Part shown: positions 49,722 through 60,713 of the stretch, piece after piece
Numbering within the stretch: the first letter of the stretch is position 1
Layout: every line of letters begins with the position of its first letter
NCBI GenBank assembly: GCA_963082975.1
Contig: OY720350.1
Location: forward strand, 186,001-250,000
Length of the DNA stretch: 64,000 nt
Direction of reading: 5' to 3'
Source of the DNA: Labia minor
Lineage: Eukaryota > Arthropoda > Insecta > Dermaptera > Spongiphoridae
Notes under the pieces: model-generated
The model's input: only the letters and a program-made list of their open reading frames with translations
Database searches by the model: none
What the model was told of the DNA's origin: nothing
Position numbers and translations under genes: made by a program

Positions 49722-49723
49722 TA

Positions 49724-50819
49724 CAGTGGTACCTCGACATACGAGTGCCCCAACATACGAGTGTTTTGAGATACGAGCCGCCAACCGACCGATATTTTGC
49801 TTTGAGATACGAGCAAGATTTGAGATACGAGCACCCCGTGACGATGCACACGGCACCAATTTGCCCCCGCATTTCTAATTTTAAGAAGCTGTACACAAAG
49901 CACATGTTCCGCAAATGCTTTGAAGTGACGGATAGTACAAACCTGACCCTTCGAGAGTTTTGGAAAGACCATTTTAACATAGTGACATGTCTAAGAATTA
50001 TTGATCAGGCCTGGCTGGGTGTCACAAAAAGAACATTAATTTCTGCATGGAAAAAGCTATGGCCTGACGCTGTAACTGAAAGCATCATTGCAGAATCTGA
50101 ATCTCAAGTGTCAGAAATAGAAGAGATTGTTTCTTTGGGAAAATCTTTGGGTCTAGAAGTAGATGAAAATGATGTAAACGAACTCGTCGAGCAACATTTT
50201 GAGGAGCTTACAACTGAAGAGTTACAAAACCTACAAACACAGAATGATGTTGTGACCCAAGAAAACACAGTTTCTGAAGAGGCGCCAGAAACAGAAAATG
50301 TTATCTCTTCAAAAGAAATTAAAGAGATCCTAGGAATGTGGGAGAAAATTGTTGAATTTGTAGATAAAAACCACCCCGAAAAGGTTGCAACTGGTCGGGC
50401 TTCGGAATTATTTAACGAAACCTGTCTCAATCATTTTCGCAATACCGTGAAGGGGAGGAAAAAACAAACTTCCTTAGACAATTTTGTAAAACGCCTTGCA
50501 GAACAAGATGAGCAAGGGGAGGCGAAAAAAGCAAAGACAAGCGATGATATTTAAGTTTTTTTTTAAATTCTTCTTATTTTTATTTATTTAAATGTTCCCA
50601 TTATTTTTGTTGTTTTTAAATAAATGTTCCTTCTCGTAAAGACATTTGTTTGATTCAAAATAGCATACAAAAAACAAAACTAAGGTGATTTTTGGGGACT
50701 GGAACGGATTAAAAGCTTTTCTATTAGTTTTAATGGCGCGAAGTGCTTTGAGATACGAACAATTTGAGATACGAGCAAGGTCTTGGAACGAATTAAGCTC
50801 GTATGTCGAGGTACCACTG
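49724..50819 (+). mobile_element. Tigger-like (pogo) element, internally deleted
   Basis: Inverted ends CAGTGGTACCTCGACATACG are flanked by TA on both sides (49722-49723 and 50820-50821). The subterminal parts repeat GAGATACGAG several times. At 1096 bp it is less than half the length of a complete Tigger element, and the DNA-binding and DDE domains are missing. Confidence 0.93.
49844..50554 (+). CDS. C-terminal remnant of a Tigger/jerky-type transposase
   Basis: The open frame has 236 residues from its first ATG and extends upstream, without a stop, into the terminal repeat. It matches the C-terminal part of Tigger transposases (LTLREFWKDHFNI, then IIDQAWLGVTKRTLISAWKK) followed by an acidic, glutamate-rich tail (QVSEIEEIVSL, TTEELQNLQ) and a basic end. 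The CENP-B-type helix-turn-helix and the DDE catalytic core are absent, so it cannot catalyse transposition. The frame is unusually free of stops for a deleted element, which suggests a recent deletion or retained use of the fragment. The minus-strand open frame at 50104-50430 is a shadow. Confidence 0.8.
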   Translation: MHTAPICPRISNFKKLYTKHMFRKCFEVTDSTNLTLREFWKDHFNIVTCLRIIDQAWLGVTKRTLISAWKKLWPDAVTESIIAESESQVSEIEEIVSLGKSLGLEVDENDVNELVEQHFEELTTEELQNLQTQNDVVTQENTVSEEAPETENVISSKEIKEILGMWEKIVEFVDKNHPEKVATGRASELFNETCLNHFRNTVKGRKKQTSLDNFVKRLAEQDEQGEAKKAKTSDDI

Positions 50820-50821
50820 TA

Positions 50822-51168
50822 CTCATCATATAAATAAATAAATAAACTATTAGAAAAAAAAAATAATAAATAAACCTATAATTATATAAATGTATAAATT
50901 TATAAAATAATTTAAATAATATATTATAATATATTTATATTTATATATAATATTAAAAAAATAATAAATTATATTTTATTTAAAATATATATATATATAT
51001 AGTATATTATATATATACTTATGTATATATTAATATTAATAATATATTTTTTTTTACACTATAGTTTTGAAATGGTGCTTTTAATAATAATAAATTAGTA
51101 AATGAAAATAGAGTGGTGCTTTAATATTATATTAAAAAATTAAGAAATCAATTGAAAAATATGTATAA
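50822..51168. other. AT-rich DNA, nothing recognised
   Basis: It consists mainly of (TA)-rich simple sequence. Confidence 0.4.
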
Positions 51169-51609
51169 GGTAAAACGGGGGGATATCACCCGTTTTCTAT
51201 ATGTCGAAAACTAAGCCTTTTAACGTGGGTAAGGCATTAGGAGAGGACAATAGTAGCCAATTCATGGCCAAATGAAGCGTGTCTACCTTATTTATTTAGG
51301 GATTTAGGATGTAAGGATGATTTGTTTTGTCCATCATCATGAAGATCAACACAAGCGAAATTTCATCATATTTAATTCAAAGACTCGTAATTTGTTTTCT
51401 TTTGCAATTTTTGCAAGTATAGTGTATTCTATGTTTTACCACACACACTTTAAAATTAATATTAAGACTTCTTTATTCACATATCATTAGATCATTACCT
51501 AATAGCATTTACTACCATTTACTCCAATAATCATGTCATAATTAGATATTGGCGTTTGAGATTTGGCAAAAACCCGAATTGTGGGTCACATATCTCTCTC
51601 TGGTTTACC
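51169..51609. repeat. Repeat family D (MITE-like), copy 2
   Basis: It shares ends (GGTAAAAC and GGTTTACC), the CCTTTTAACGTGGGTAAGG block and ATCAACACAAGCGAAATTTC with copy 1 at 44859. It is shorter by about 280 bp. Confidence 0.6.
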
Positions 51610-53443
51610 TTATATAATATTACAACTTGGATAATAAAAATATTATTATTAAAATTAATTAAAGACTAAATTATTTTATTATATAGGTAATATGTATAAT
51701 AACATTTACGTGAAAAAATTCAATTTTATTTCATATAGTTTATTGAATTCATTCATTCATAATCATACAATTTTTGAAGTAAGCATTAATTTATATTATC
51801 TAAATAAAATAAGCGAATTTTATTTTATATAAGTAAATATCAATTGTTTCAGAAATTAAAATATTTTTTTTATTTCAACATGATTCAACTGACTATTAAT
51901 TGTTTTCTGTCAAGTTTGATAAAATTTTCCAATTTTTCTCATCAACATTTCAACAAAACTAAATATAATAGTACATAGTACAATTAAATTATCAACGTAA
52001 ACTTGATGTTAGCATGATACGCAATAATATTTATGTTTTTTATTCAAATATAATAAATAATAATAGAGAGCAATTCTTTTTAATTAAAATAACTTATTAT
52101 ACTTATTTATAAATACGTATGTCCCATATGTAGTTAATACTGTTTCAGTTAGATATATTATACAAGAGAAGAATCAATACGATTTATCTAGAAAAATAAG
52201 ACTAATAGAATATTTAATAAATAAGTTTTTATTTATAATTAAGTATGTATATACTCGTATATTTATAATTTCATTCTTTTTAGTAAAATTCCGTTTAATG
52301 TTAAATCCAAAATTATTATGTATATATATTTTTAGAAAAAATGATGATTGAATCGCATTGGGTGAATTTTTGGAGATAATTGATAAATATCATGATTTGT
52401 AAAACATAAATTTCATTAATTAATAATCGATTGAATACATAAATGATACAGACCAACATAATCTTTATCAAATTATTATCCTATTTGAAAAAATATACTT
52501 ATATTATCTTATTAACTTTTTCTTTTGTATAAATCTAATATGATAAACACCAGAAATGTATATAAAAATTATTTGGAAGATAAAAAAAAAAAAGGGTTGG
52601 AAAAATAATTAATAATTATGTTTTATTATCTGTTATAAATATACAAATGTTTCCTTTCCTCCCTCATAATCACTTCATTTCATTTTCATTTCTTTTAATA
52701 CCACCAGAAAAAAGATACATCAGTCAATGATTAGTATTATTATTTGAAAACAGAAAAATAAATACTTGCTTTCAGAGTCTGAATTGGTTCATAATTAAGC
52801 CATTTAATAAAATCAAAAGGTGTATGATTGGAAAATATTATAAATTGAAATTAATTGTTTCTAAGTTCTTTAATTTTTTAATATTTTTATGAGTTTTTAA
52901 CTTACTTATGTATTATGATTGGTGGGCAATTTAACTTTCGGCTATAAAAAAAAAATAAATAATTAATATTTTTTGTAAAATTATGAGTTTATTAGAAAGA
53001 ATGGGCATTTTCATTTAAGAATGAAATATAATATCATTTAAATGATTGCCACTACAAATGGGTTGACTACTCAATACCCAATTTTTCAGTATATTTTCGA
53101 TTGTTTGTTCTCCAATCGAATGAATTACAACGACAATTTCAACTTTCAAAGCATCCTTCATCTCTGGGTTGTTAAAGCAACACTTTTCTTCAGTTGATGT
53201 CAAGGAACGTCCATTCCTGTAACTCCTATGATATAATATCATCAGTTGATGTGAAGCAAGTTATATTTTAAATAATTGTAATTTTATGAATTAAAAATCT
53301 TTGTTTCACCTGTTCAAGCTCAAGTTAAATTAATCATAAAAGCTAGTAGTAGTAGTAATAGTTGAAGTTGATAACTCTCAATTTTGGTTAATTTATGTTA
53401 ACTCTGAAAATATTACAAACAATCGTCAAATCTTAATATAGAT
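51610..53443. other. AT-rich intergenic DNA
   Basis: No exon or repeat match was identified. The minus-strand open frame at 53015-53242 has a few ordinary-looking residues but no splice context or family that I can support. Confidence 0.35.
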
Positions 53444-53703
53444 TAGTGATTCTCAACCTGGGCGACCGACATCTTAAAGGGGGCGATTATTTGACTATAC
53501 GATTTTGGAGGGCGATAAGTTATTTTTGGGGGGCCATAGTAATTTTATGATTTTACTAACTTACTTTTTCCGCTTTTTTTCAATATGGTTCTAAAAAAAA
53601 AAAAACAAAAAAAAAAGGTAAGATGATTTTGAATTTTTATCTGTTAAAATTTATATGAGGATGAATTATGAAGCCGGCCTTACGAAAAGGTTGAGAACGA
53701 CTA
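53444..53703. mobile_element. hAT-like MITE 3, 260 bp
   Basis: The ends TAGTGATTCTCAACCT and AAGGTTGAGAACGACTA are inverted with few mismatches. The flanks carry a perfect 8-bp duplication ATATAGAT (53436-53443 and 53704-53711). The interior is G-rich then A-rich and has no coding capacity. Confidence 0.9.
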
Positions 53704-53711
53704 ATATAGAT

Positions 53712-54349
53712 TTTTTCAATAAAAGGTTTCATTTTGAATAGCCTGCTATCTGGACAAGTGTCACTTTTGAAGCTGCCATTTTTTGTCATTGGACAAGTAA
53801 AACTACGCCATTATTCAAATGAAACGATACACGCTTCAATAATAAATTGAAATTATTAAAATTCACTACAGGAATGGTGAAAATTTTGCAGTCACAGTTC
53901 GCAAAACTATAGCACCTTTAGGTCGTAGTGAAGCTTGTTCTGTTATTTTCTTCAAGAAGTGCCATACAAGCAAGATAACAATTGTAATTTTGTAAGAAAA
54001 GTTTCCTGGTCGTGTTATGTTTCGAAGAGGTGATCACGATCACAATTAGTCCCCGAGACAATTTTCTTTGGAGCCACGTAAAAGATAACGTCTCTACCAA
54101 TGCTCCACAATCGATTATCGAGGACATATAGCCGCTAATGTGCGAATTGGTCATAGAAAATTTTATGAAAAGGATATGGTGTTGCATCTGTAGCCTTGGC
54201 GGTCATTTGGATGATATCATCATATCATTTTCCATCGTTAATGGCATACCTTTCTCTTTACAATAAAATAAATATCCATAATATACTCTCTTAAAGTATA
54301 CTCATTTTTTTAAATATCAAAATGAAACTTCTTATTGGAAAAACCTTGT
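53712..54349 (+). pseudogene. IS630/Tc-like transposon relic with both ends
   Basis: The ends read TTCAATAAAAGGTTTCATTT on the left and the complement TCCAATAAGAAGTTTCATTT on the right. Fragments of transposase survive on the plus strand: NFAVTVRKTIAPLGRSEAC, then WSHVKDNVYTNAPQSIIED-like and ENFMKRIWCCICSLGGHLDD. Stops break the frame and much of the middle is lost. The minus-strand open frame at 53918-54187 is a shadow. Confidence 0.75.
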
Positions 54350-54931
54350 ACTTGTACATATATTGTACATTAAGAAGACTGATTGCATTTACTGATCATT
54401 AGAATTAGAAAATTGTATTAATTTGTAAATAAAATATAGGTTTATTAATAGATTGAAATATTAATATCAATTTATTAATAGAATTCATTTAAATATTTGT
54501 TTGTTTCATATAAATGAAAATCACTTCTCATTTAAAATTAAACGAATGCAGCTTCATTTAAGATATTTTAAGACTGTTCAAAGCGCTAATATTTCTGTTT
54601 TCGTTTACAGATCAATATATAATTGTCCTTAAGCGATATTATTTCTATATATTTGTCAAATATGAATGAATTTCAAGTACTTTTACTTATATCGCTTTCA
54701 ATATTTATATAAAATAGCTACAAATATTTCATATAAAATAAAATCACAACTTTAAGTTGATAATAGATAAGAGTAAGTTACATAAAGAATTTATTAGTAA
54801 AAAATTTATTGTTATTTACAATTTTTTGGATTCATTTAAATTTCTTTTAATGGATTATATTTATTTATATCAATTCTAACTAAGTAACATTTTTATTGAA
54901 ATATGTAGATAACTATAAATGTTAAATCGAT
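54350..54931. other. AT-rich intergenic DNA
   Basis: No feature was seen apart from A/T-rich hexamers that could serve as polyadenylation signals for the minus-strand gene at 54932. Confidence 0.4.
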
Positions 54932-56318
54932 TTAATGTATGCCTTCTAATGGTGAATATGCTTTATATTGATAAAGATCTGATCCGCCATAGCCATAAAG
55001 TAAACGTCCTCTGCCTTTTTCATCATAATATGGATAACGATACTTTGGCCTGTAAACAAAATAATTAAAATAATAGATTTTATAATAATATTAAATTAAT
55101 AAAGTTATAATCTTATAAATTTTATAATTATTTATATATATTAGATATTATTTTATACATATTCAATTTGAAAAATTAAAGGCTATGTCATATACGACAT
55201 AAGTATATAGTAAATAATGTAATGTATTTTTATAAAACATGCAATAAAATAGTTCATCGTATACACCTATATAAAGTAAATTAATTTAATATATATATAT
55301 ATATATATATATTGTTTCTTTTATTATAGAAATTCCTTCTTTGATACAATAAATAATCATTTTTTTATAAAATATATATAAGTAATTTTCCTCAGAGATG
55401 AATTTTGAATCTCCCACGTTTTCGTTGAAAATTTTCTCTTTTATTCTTATTGCATAATTTGATGGAATGAGCAATAGATGACGGTCCAGTATAATTTATT
55501 AATAATATTTAATAATTAAATATTTTTGTATGTAAAATTTATTTTAAATATGTTTTTATTTAATATAAATACAATTAATTAATTATGTTATTAAATTTAT
55601 ATGTTAAAGGAAAATATGCAACTGCATTTGTGTTGAAAAAAAATTCGACATATATATAGATTGCTCATCCTTTAGGGGCACTGAGGGGGACGCTCTTTTT
55701 ATTTTAAGTCTAAAGATAAAAAGGGGTAAATAAGTCATCCCATGTATTTTTGACATTTTGGATAAAAAACTACCGGACAACTGGGCCGTGCCCAAAATCA
55801 TATATTGGTGTATTTTATATATAATAAAAAAACTTCCTTCATATATTATATGCAGTGTGTTTTCCTTTTCTTTAAATCTTTTTTTTTTTAACTTGACGGG
55901 TATTATTTATTATTTACAACTATAAAATTGTTAATCGTTCAAATTTAATAATAATATTAATAAATGAAAATGGCAATTATTTTCAAATTTTTATTAATTC
56001 TATATTAAAGATTTAATTTTATAAAAAATTATTTATAAATTATAAAGAAAATTATATATATATATCTGTGAGTGTTCTCATATATATATATATATATAGA
56101 TAGATATGATTGTGACCTAAATATATTTCCAATTTTTTTCTTGTTAAAAATAAACTTTCACCTAACCTCAAAACTATTTCATGCATTCAAATCATTTTTA
56201 TTTTAGAAATAAAAAAAGAAAAAAATTACCTTTCAAAATATTGGAAATTTGGCGCTTTTGGTGTTAATGACTGAGCGTTACTACATTTATTTATTATAAA
56301 TATACACATTAAAATCAT
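54932..56318 (-). CDS. Small secreted protein 1, unknown function
   Basis: There are two minus-strand exons: 56318-56230 (ATG to GAAAG before a GTAATT donor) and 55049-54932 (after a TTTACAG acceptor, ending TAA). The join is in frame (phase 2) and completes an arginine. The 68-residue protein begins MILMCIFIINKCSNAQS, a short signal peptide with a plausible cut after SNA, so the mature chain would start with glutamine. It continues LTPKAPNFQYFERPKYRYP and YYDEKGRGRLLYGYGG, then SDLYQYKAYSPLEGIH at the C-terminus, and is rich in tyrosine, glycine and proline with no mature cysteine. A TTTTTTAG acceptor lies immediately before the ATG, so a 5' untranslated exon probably exists upstream. I do not recognise the family. 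Phase agreement, the signal peptide and composition support a real gene. Confidence 0.65.
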
Positions 56319-57102
56319 CTAAAAAAAATATGATAAATCTTCAATTTATTCATTTATCTATAGATAATAATTTCTTACAATAAAGTTAATAAATATTTTA
56401 TTCATTGTTGTTGTAGTAATAATAAATAAAAAGTATGATATCTAAAACTAGAAATATTTCAATAATTATGATTATAAAAACAGGGACGAGCACATAGGTT
56501 GACAGACGTGGAAAGTTGACAGAAAGTCCACTAATAGCTTGAATCACTTGAATAGTAGAACTTCAATCTACACTCTCTCATAATAAAAACAAAAGTGAAA
56601 GTATTTTATTTCAAAATAAGTAGGAGAAGAAAGGTGGAGAGAACGAATGGTTATAGAAAATGTATAAGAAGAAAGATATAATTATTGATGTGTATGAATT
56701 GTAAATTGCAGAGGAGGAGAACAGAACACTGCTTACTTTCAATAAAAAATTATTCGAAGAAATTAAAATAGTATAAATATTTTATACTCCTAAATAACAA
56801 ATAATTAATCATATATATATATAATTTTTTTTAAAAAATATTCTTTATGAATCATTATGTTTTTTTTTAAATTAGCGTATTATTATTCCTTTATTTTAAT
56901 TTCCTATTAAAATATTAATTAAAAACAATTTTTTTTATTTTTAATTTTAATAATTTGAGTAATATAAGTGTATATGTAAACATGTATACATGTGTACATA
57001 TATATGCAATTTAAGTATATATATAGATATATATATATATTAATTTTGTTGACTAATCACAAAAATATTGTAAACAATAAAATAAATACTTACTTAAAGA
57101 TG
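56319..57102. other. Spacer between the two small-protein genes
   Basis: AT-rich DNA with (TA)n near 57015-57040. It should contain the upstream exon and promoter of small secreted protein 1 (transcribed leftwards), but no specific site was identified. Confidence 0.35.
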
Positions 57103-57460
57103 TTAAAACGATAATTTTATTTCCTTTACATCTTGATAACCATTGCCCAAAAGATGAATTAATTTTTCTCCTCGTGTACCATATTTATTTTGAAACATTT
57201 TACGATCACGTAAGGCTTGTTCATAACTAAAAGTTATTGGAATTTTACGAAAATATTCTGGATATTGTTGTTGAACAAGTGCCCAATTAACAATGCGCTT
57301 TTTTTGTTCGCATTTAACAATTAATGAAGATGAATGGAATAATAATAAAATAAGTATTATTATATTAATCTAAAAAAATGAAAATAATATAAATTTAAAA
57401 TATAAGAACAAAATAAATTCAAATTTATTTTAACTTTTATCATGTTGATTAATATACCAT
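57103..57460 (-). CDS. Small secreted protein 2, unknown function
   Basis: A first minus-strand exon ends with the ATG at 57460-57458 directly before a GTATAT donor. The second exon (57369-57103) follows a TTTTTTTAG acceptor and is open for 89 codons to TAA. The predicted 89-residue protein starts MINIIILILLLFHSSSLIVK, a clear signal peptide, followed by a basic EQKKR step and then RIVNWALVQQQYPEYFRK, ITFSYEQALRDRKMFQNKYG and TRGEKLIHLLGNGYQDVKEI. It has the same strand and a similar design to the neighbour at 54932, and a weak resemblance between YGTRGEKLIHLLGNGYQD and YDEKGRGRLLYGYGGSD. The two may be old tandem relatives. Putting the start codon at the end of exon 1 is inference, but it avoids the stops met in other phases. 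Confidence 0.6.
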
Positions 57461-57851
57461 GCGGTAACATCAAGACTAAAATGAAGTTTACTAAAACTAA
57501 CACTATACATATATATCACCATCTTTTTGGTCCTAAAACTTTCATTTTTTTATTTGCTGCTTTCATTTAGTACATATATATATATATATATCCATTTATA
57601 ATACTTTTTTTTTTTGAAAGTGAAAGGAAAATTTTTATAAATTAATTTTTTTTTTTATTTTTAAATCATTTTATATATTATCCTAATCAAATATTTTCTC
57701 ATTTTATCATAAAAGAAAATCCAATAAATATATTACTAAACAAAAATAATTACTAAGAATAAAAGTCACCTTTTCCCAGTCTAAATTTGCTAACTAGCTT
57801 CAAGGATAGGATTGATATTTTCATTATGAGCAATAAATTGATGCTTTAAGG
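57461..57851. other. AT-rich DNA upstream of small secreted protein 2
   Basis: (TA)n lies at about 57572-57592. The promoter of the leftward gene should be here. No convincing element was found. Confidence 0.35.
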
Positions 57852-58022
57852 CAGTGGCAGATTAAAGGAGCGCCCTAGGCAATCACTTTATCGGCGCCCC
57901 TGTATCGGCCATAAATGCCCATCATAATACTATAAATTTTAAAAATTCTGAGCTCGCGCGCCCCTTGTAACTACACGCCCCTAGGCACGTGCCTAGTTTG
58001 CCTTACGGATAATCCGCCTCTG
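57852..58022. mobile_element. hAT-like MITE 4, 171 bp
   Basis: The ends CAGTGGCAGATTA and TAATCCGCCTCTG are inverted with two mismatches. The flanks are a perfect 8-bp duplication CTTTAAGG (57844-57851 and 58023-58030). The interior is GC-rich at both sides (GCGCCCTAGGC and GCGCGCCCC). Confidence 0.9.
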
Positions 58023-58030
58023 CTTTAAGG

Positions 58031-58216
58031 GTAAGCTTTTTTCATAAAGTTTGAAATAATTCAAATTTAAGTTATATGTATATTCATTAAAATTATATAT
58101 TTTATAACCAAAGATTATTTTTATTTCTTAGATTCCATTGCGTTGAACAATATCTAAATAATTTCAATTTTTAAAAACTATTTTAAAGTTAAATAGCATT
58201 TTGGAATCTTAATTGA
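58031..58216. other. AT-rich spacer
   Basis: Nothing was recognised. Confidence 0.4.
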
Positions 58217-58612
58217 TTGAAAAAATATCGAAACCAATTTTTTTTTTGTTTATCTTGCATATATCAAAATCACAACAAGACTAAAGGACCATATAAAATT
58301 AGAGAATGCAGGCGTGAAGTGCCGTGTAAGTGTGGGATGGTTTATATTGGTGAAACAGGCAGAAAAGTATCAACCAGGATCAATGAACATAGCAGAGCAA
58401 TAAGGTTGAAAAATTGCAATCAATCCGCTATTGCTGAGCATGTGTTGACTACTGGTCATGTGGTGGAGTTTGATTCAACAAAAATTCTACACAATGAACA
58501 GAATTATTGGAAAAGAAAGATTAAAGAGAGCCTGGAATTGATGAAAAATAAGAATAACATGAACAAGGACAAAGGCCTCTTAATAAATCAATTTTGGGAT
58601 CTTGTGAATTGA
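58217..58612 (+). pseudogene. Penelope-like element 3' end with GIY-YIG nuclease
   Basis: The open frame ends with a GIY-YIG endonuclease domain of the Penelope-like retroelement type: YKIRECRREVPCKCGMVYIG, then ETGRKVSTRINEHSRAIR, IAEHVLTTGHVVEFD and a terminal FWDLVN. The CKC cysteines match the small zinc-binding insertion before the nuclease in these elements. The nuclease nicks target DNA for primed reverse transcription. The first about 20 residues look like random AT-rich sequence, and the reverse transcriptase that should precede the nuclease is absent, so this is a 5'-truncated copy. Motifs near 59040 (CGCCACCTGGTATCATAACC) recur near 60805 and 60980, suggesting that 3' untranslated sequence extends that way. 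Confidence 0.8.
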
Positions 58613-59124
58613 AAATTATTAAAATTATTTATTAATCATCATTTTTATTATTTTTTAGGACTTAGCGACTTTATTGTTTAGATAATTATATTTCATCACT
58701 TTCCATTTGTTGAGAATCATCTTTTGGCAACACTGGTTTGAATTCCCGCCAAAATCTCTTGCTTAATTTAATATTAATATAATAAATAATGTAAAATTAA
58801 AGAACTCAATTTATTCATAAAATAATTGTTGTTCACGTTTTGTTTATAATTTTTAATTTAATTGTTTAAGAATAATTATTTTTTCTCCTGTAATTTTGAA
58901 ATTGTAAGCACGTTCAGAGCGCCATCTGGTTGGTGACTTTGGTCTTATATTAATGATCATTGGTCACTTGTCACTGGACCACAGACTATCTTTAAGATGT
59001 CCCCACTCCGGGTTAAATTTTGAAGCAAAGTTTTAGCACATCGCGCCACCTGGTATCATAACCCATATACTAATTTTATAAAAAACGCTATAAAAAAGCG
59101 TGCTTGTGTGTGTGTGTCTGTGTG

Positions 59125-59126
<2 letters not shown>
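58613..59126 (+). repeat. Probable 3' untranslated region of the Penelope-like copy
   Basis: It follows the nuclease frame directly, contains less AT-rich landmarks at 58910-59060, and ends with a TG-rich run before a long poly-T. The assignment is inferred from position and shared motifs only. Confidence 0.4.

Positions 59127-59161
<35 letters not shown>
59127..59161. repeat. Poly-T run
   Basis: An uninterrupted T run of about 34 bases directly follows a (TG)n stretch. Confidence 0.9.
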
Positions 59162-59162
<1 letters not shown>

Positions 59163-59354
59163 TCGGGAATTCCGGGAATTAAAAAATTGTGGAAAATTTT
59201 CTGTTAAATGAAAAATTATCTATTTGGAGATAAATATTAGTTTAATTTCCAAATAAATAATTTTTCATTAACTGAAAATTTTCTACAATCTTTTTATGTA
59301 ATTAACATATCTAAAAGAAACGAATAATTTTTTATGAATATAAACAATATATAT

Positions 59355-60042
59355 TTGAAAATTAATAAAAATTATAAAATTATATTTACAAATAATGTGG
59401 TGATCTCACTATTAAACATATCTTTTTAACATTTTGTTTTTTCGCTTGTGCAAAAATTTGACAATTTTTGAATTGTTATTATTGAATTTATACAGCTAGA
59501 TTGATATAGTAATGTTCTAAGAGTAATAGATAATATATAATACATAATACATAATATTTGTTCTAAAATTAATAAAAATTATAAAATTATATTTACAAAT
59601 AATGTGGTGATCTCACTATTAAACATATCTTTTTAACATTTTGTTTTTTCGCTTGTGCAAAAATTTGACAATTTTTGAATTGTTATTATTGAATTTATAC
59701 AGCTAGATGGATATAGTAATGTTCTAAGAGTAATAGATAATATATAATACATAATACATAATATTTGTTCTAAAATTAATAAAAATTATAAAATTATATT
59801 TACAAATAATGTGGTGATCTCACTATTAAACATATCTTTTTAACATTTTGTTTTTTCGCTTGTGCAAAAATTTTACAATTTTTGAATTGTTATTATGGAA
59901 TTTATACAGCTAGATGAAAATAGTAATGTCTAAGTGATAGATAATATATAATACATAATACATCATATTTATTTGAAAATTAATAAAAATTATAAAATTA
60001 TGTTTACAAATTATATGGTGATCTCACTATTAAACATATCTT
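59355..60042. repeat. Tandem repeat, 207-bp unit, about 3.3 copies
   Basis: The block AATAATGTGGTGATCTCACT recurs at 59391, 59598 and 59805, exactly 207 bp apart, with a diverged fourth start at about 60009. Copies differ by only a few bases. The unit also holds TTTTTTCGCTTGTGCAAAAA. No coding capacity was found. Confidence 0.92.
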
Positions 60043-60713
60043 ATTTACATATTATTTATTCATATATTGTGAGACGTATAAATTTACACCTTTGAAAATA
60101 GTTTTATTAAATACACAAAACATATTATCTTGGGTTACTTTCTGAGGTATCACTCCACGGTTTAACTTTTTCTTCTCGCTTGTTGTAAAATCGCTGTTTT
60201 CATGATTAATCCATCTGAGAAATGATAACAAATAATTTTAAAATAGTTTAATAGATATGTTTGGAATATCGAATTTTAAGTACATGGGTTGATCTACAGG
60301 TTATAAATATGGTCTGTTTAATAAAAACTTAGCCTATTGTCTTGGATCAGGTATACGAGGAAATAGAAGAATAGTTAAAATAGAAAGAAACTCGTTCATT
60401 TTCAATAGACAACATATATTAATAATATATTCAAATATTTTATTTTATATGTACATAATTCAGTAATACTGAATATTAATGTAAATATAAATAATAATAT
60501 TTAATATGGCAAATATGTAAAATTTTGTAAATAAATAAAATATTTAATAATATATTAATAAATTTAATATTAATATAAAATAATTTATATAATAAAATTT
60601 TACTTACTGTAGGCATGTTTGCAATTGCTGCCTTCGGATTTCGAATTTTTATGCACGATGTAGCCTGTGGCGAGGGGACAATGACACACATCAACACACA
60701 TGGACACACAACT
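60043..60713. other. AT-rich DNA with weak exon-like segments
   Basis: On the minus strand, a segment at about 60065-60215 follows a TTTCTCAG acceptor and stays open (SEKKKLNRGVIPQKVTQDNM). Another at about 60612-60675 sits between a CCACAG acceptor and a GTAAGT donor (IKIRNPKAAIANM). A start-like MNEFLSILTILLFP lies near 60400. They could be parts of one small gene, but the phases could not be joined convincingly. Confidence 0.25.

Noticed and set aside
60065..60700. Possible three-exon small gene on the minus strand
   Set aside because: Acceptor and donor sites exist, but no combination gave a consistent reading phase from a convincing start codon to a stop.
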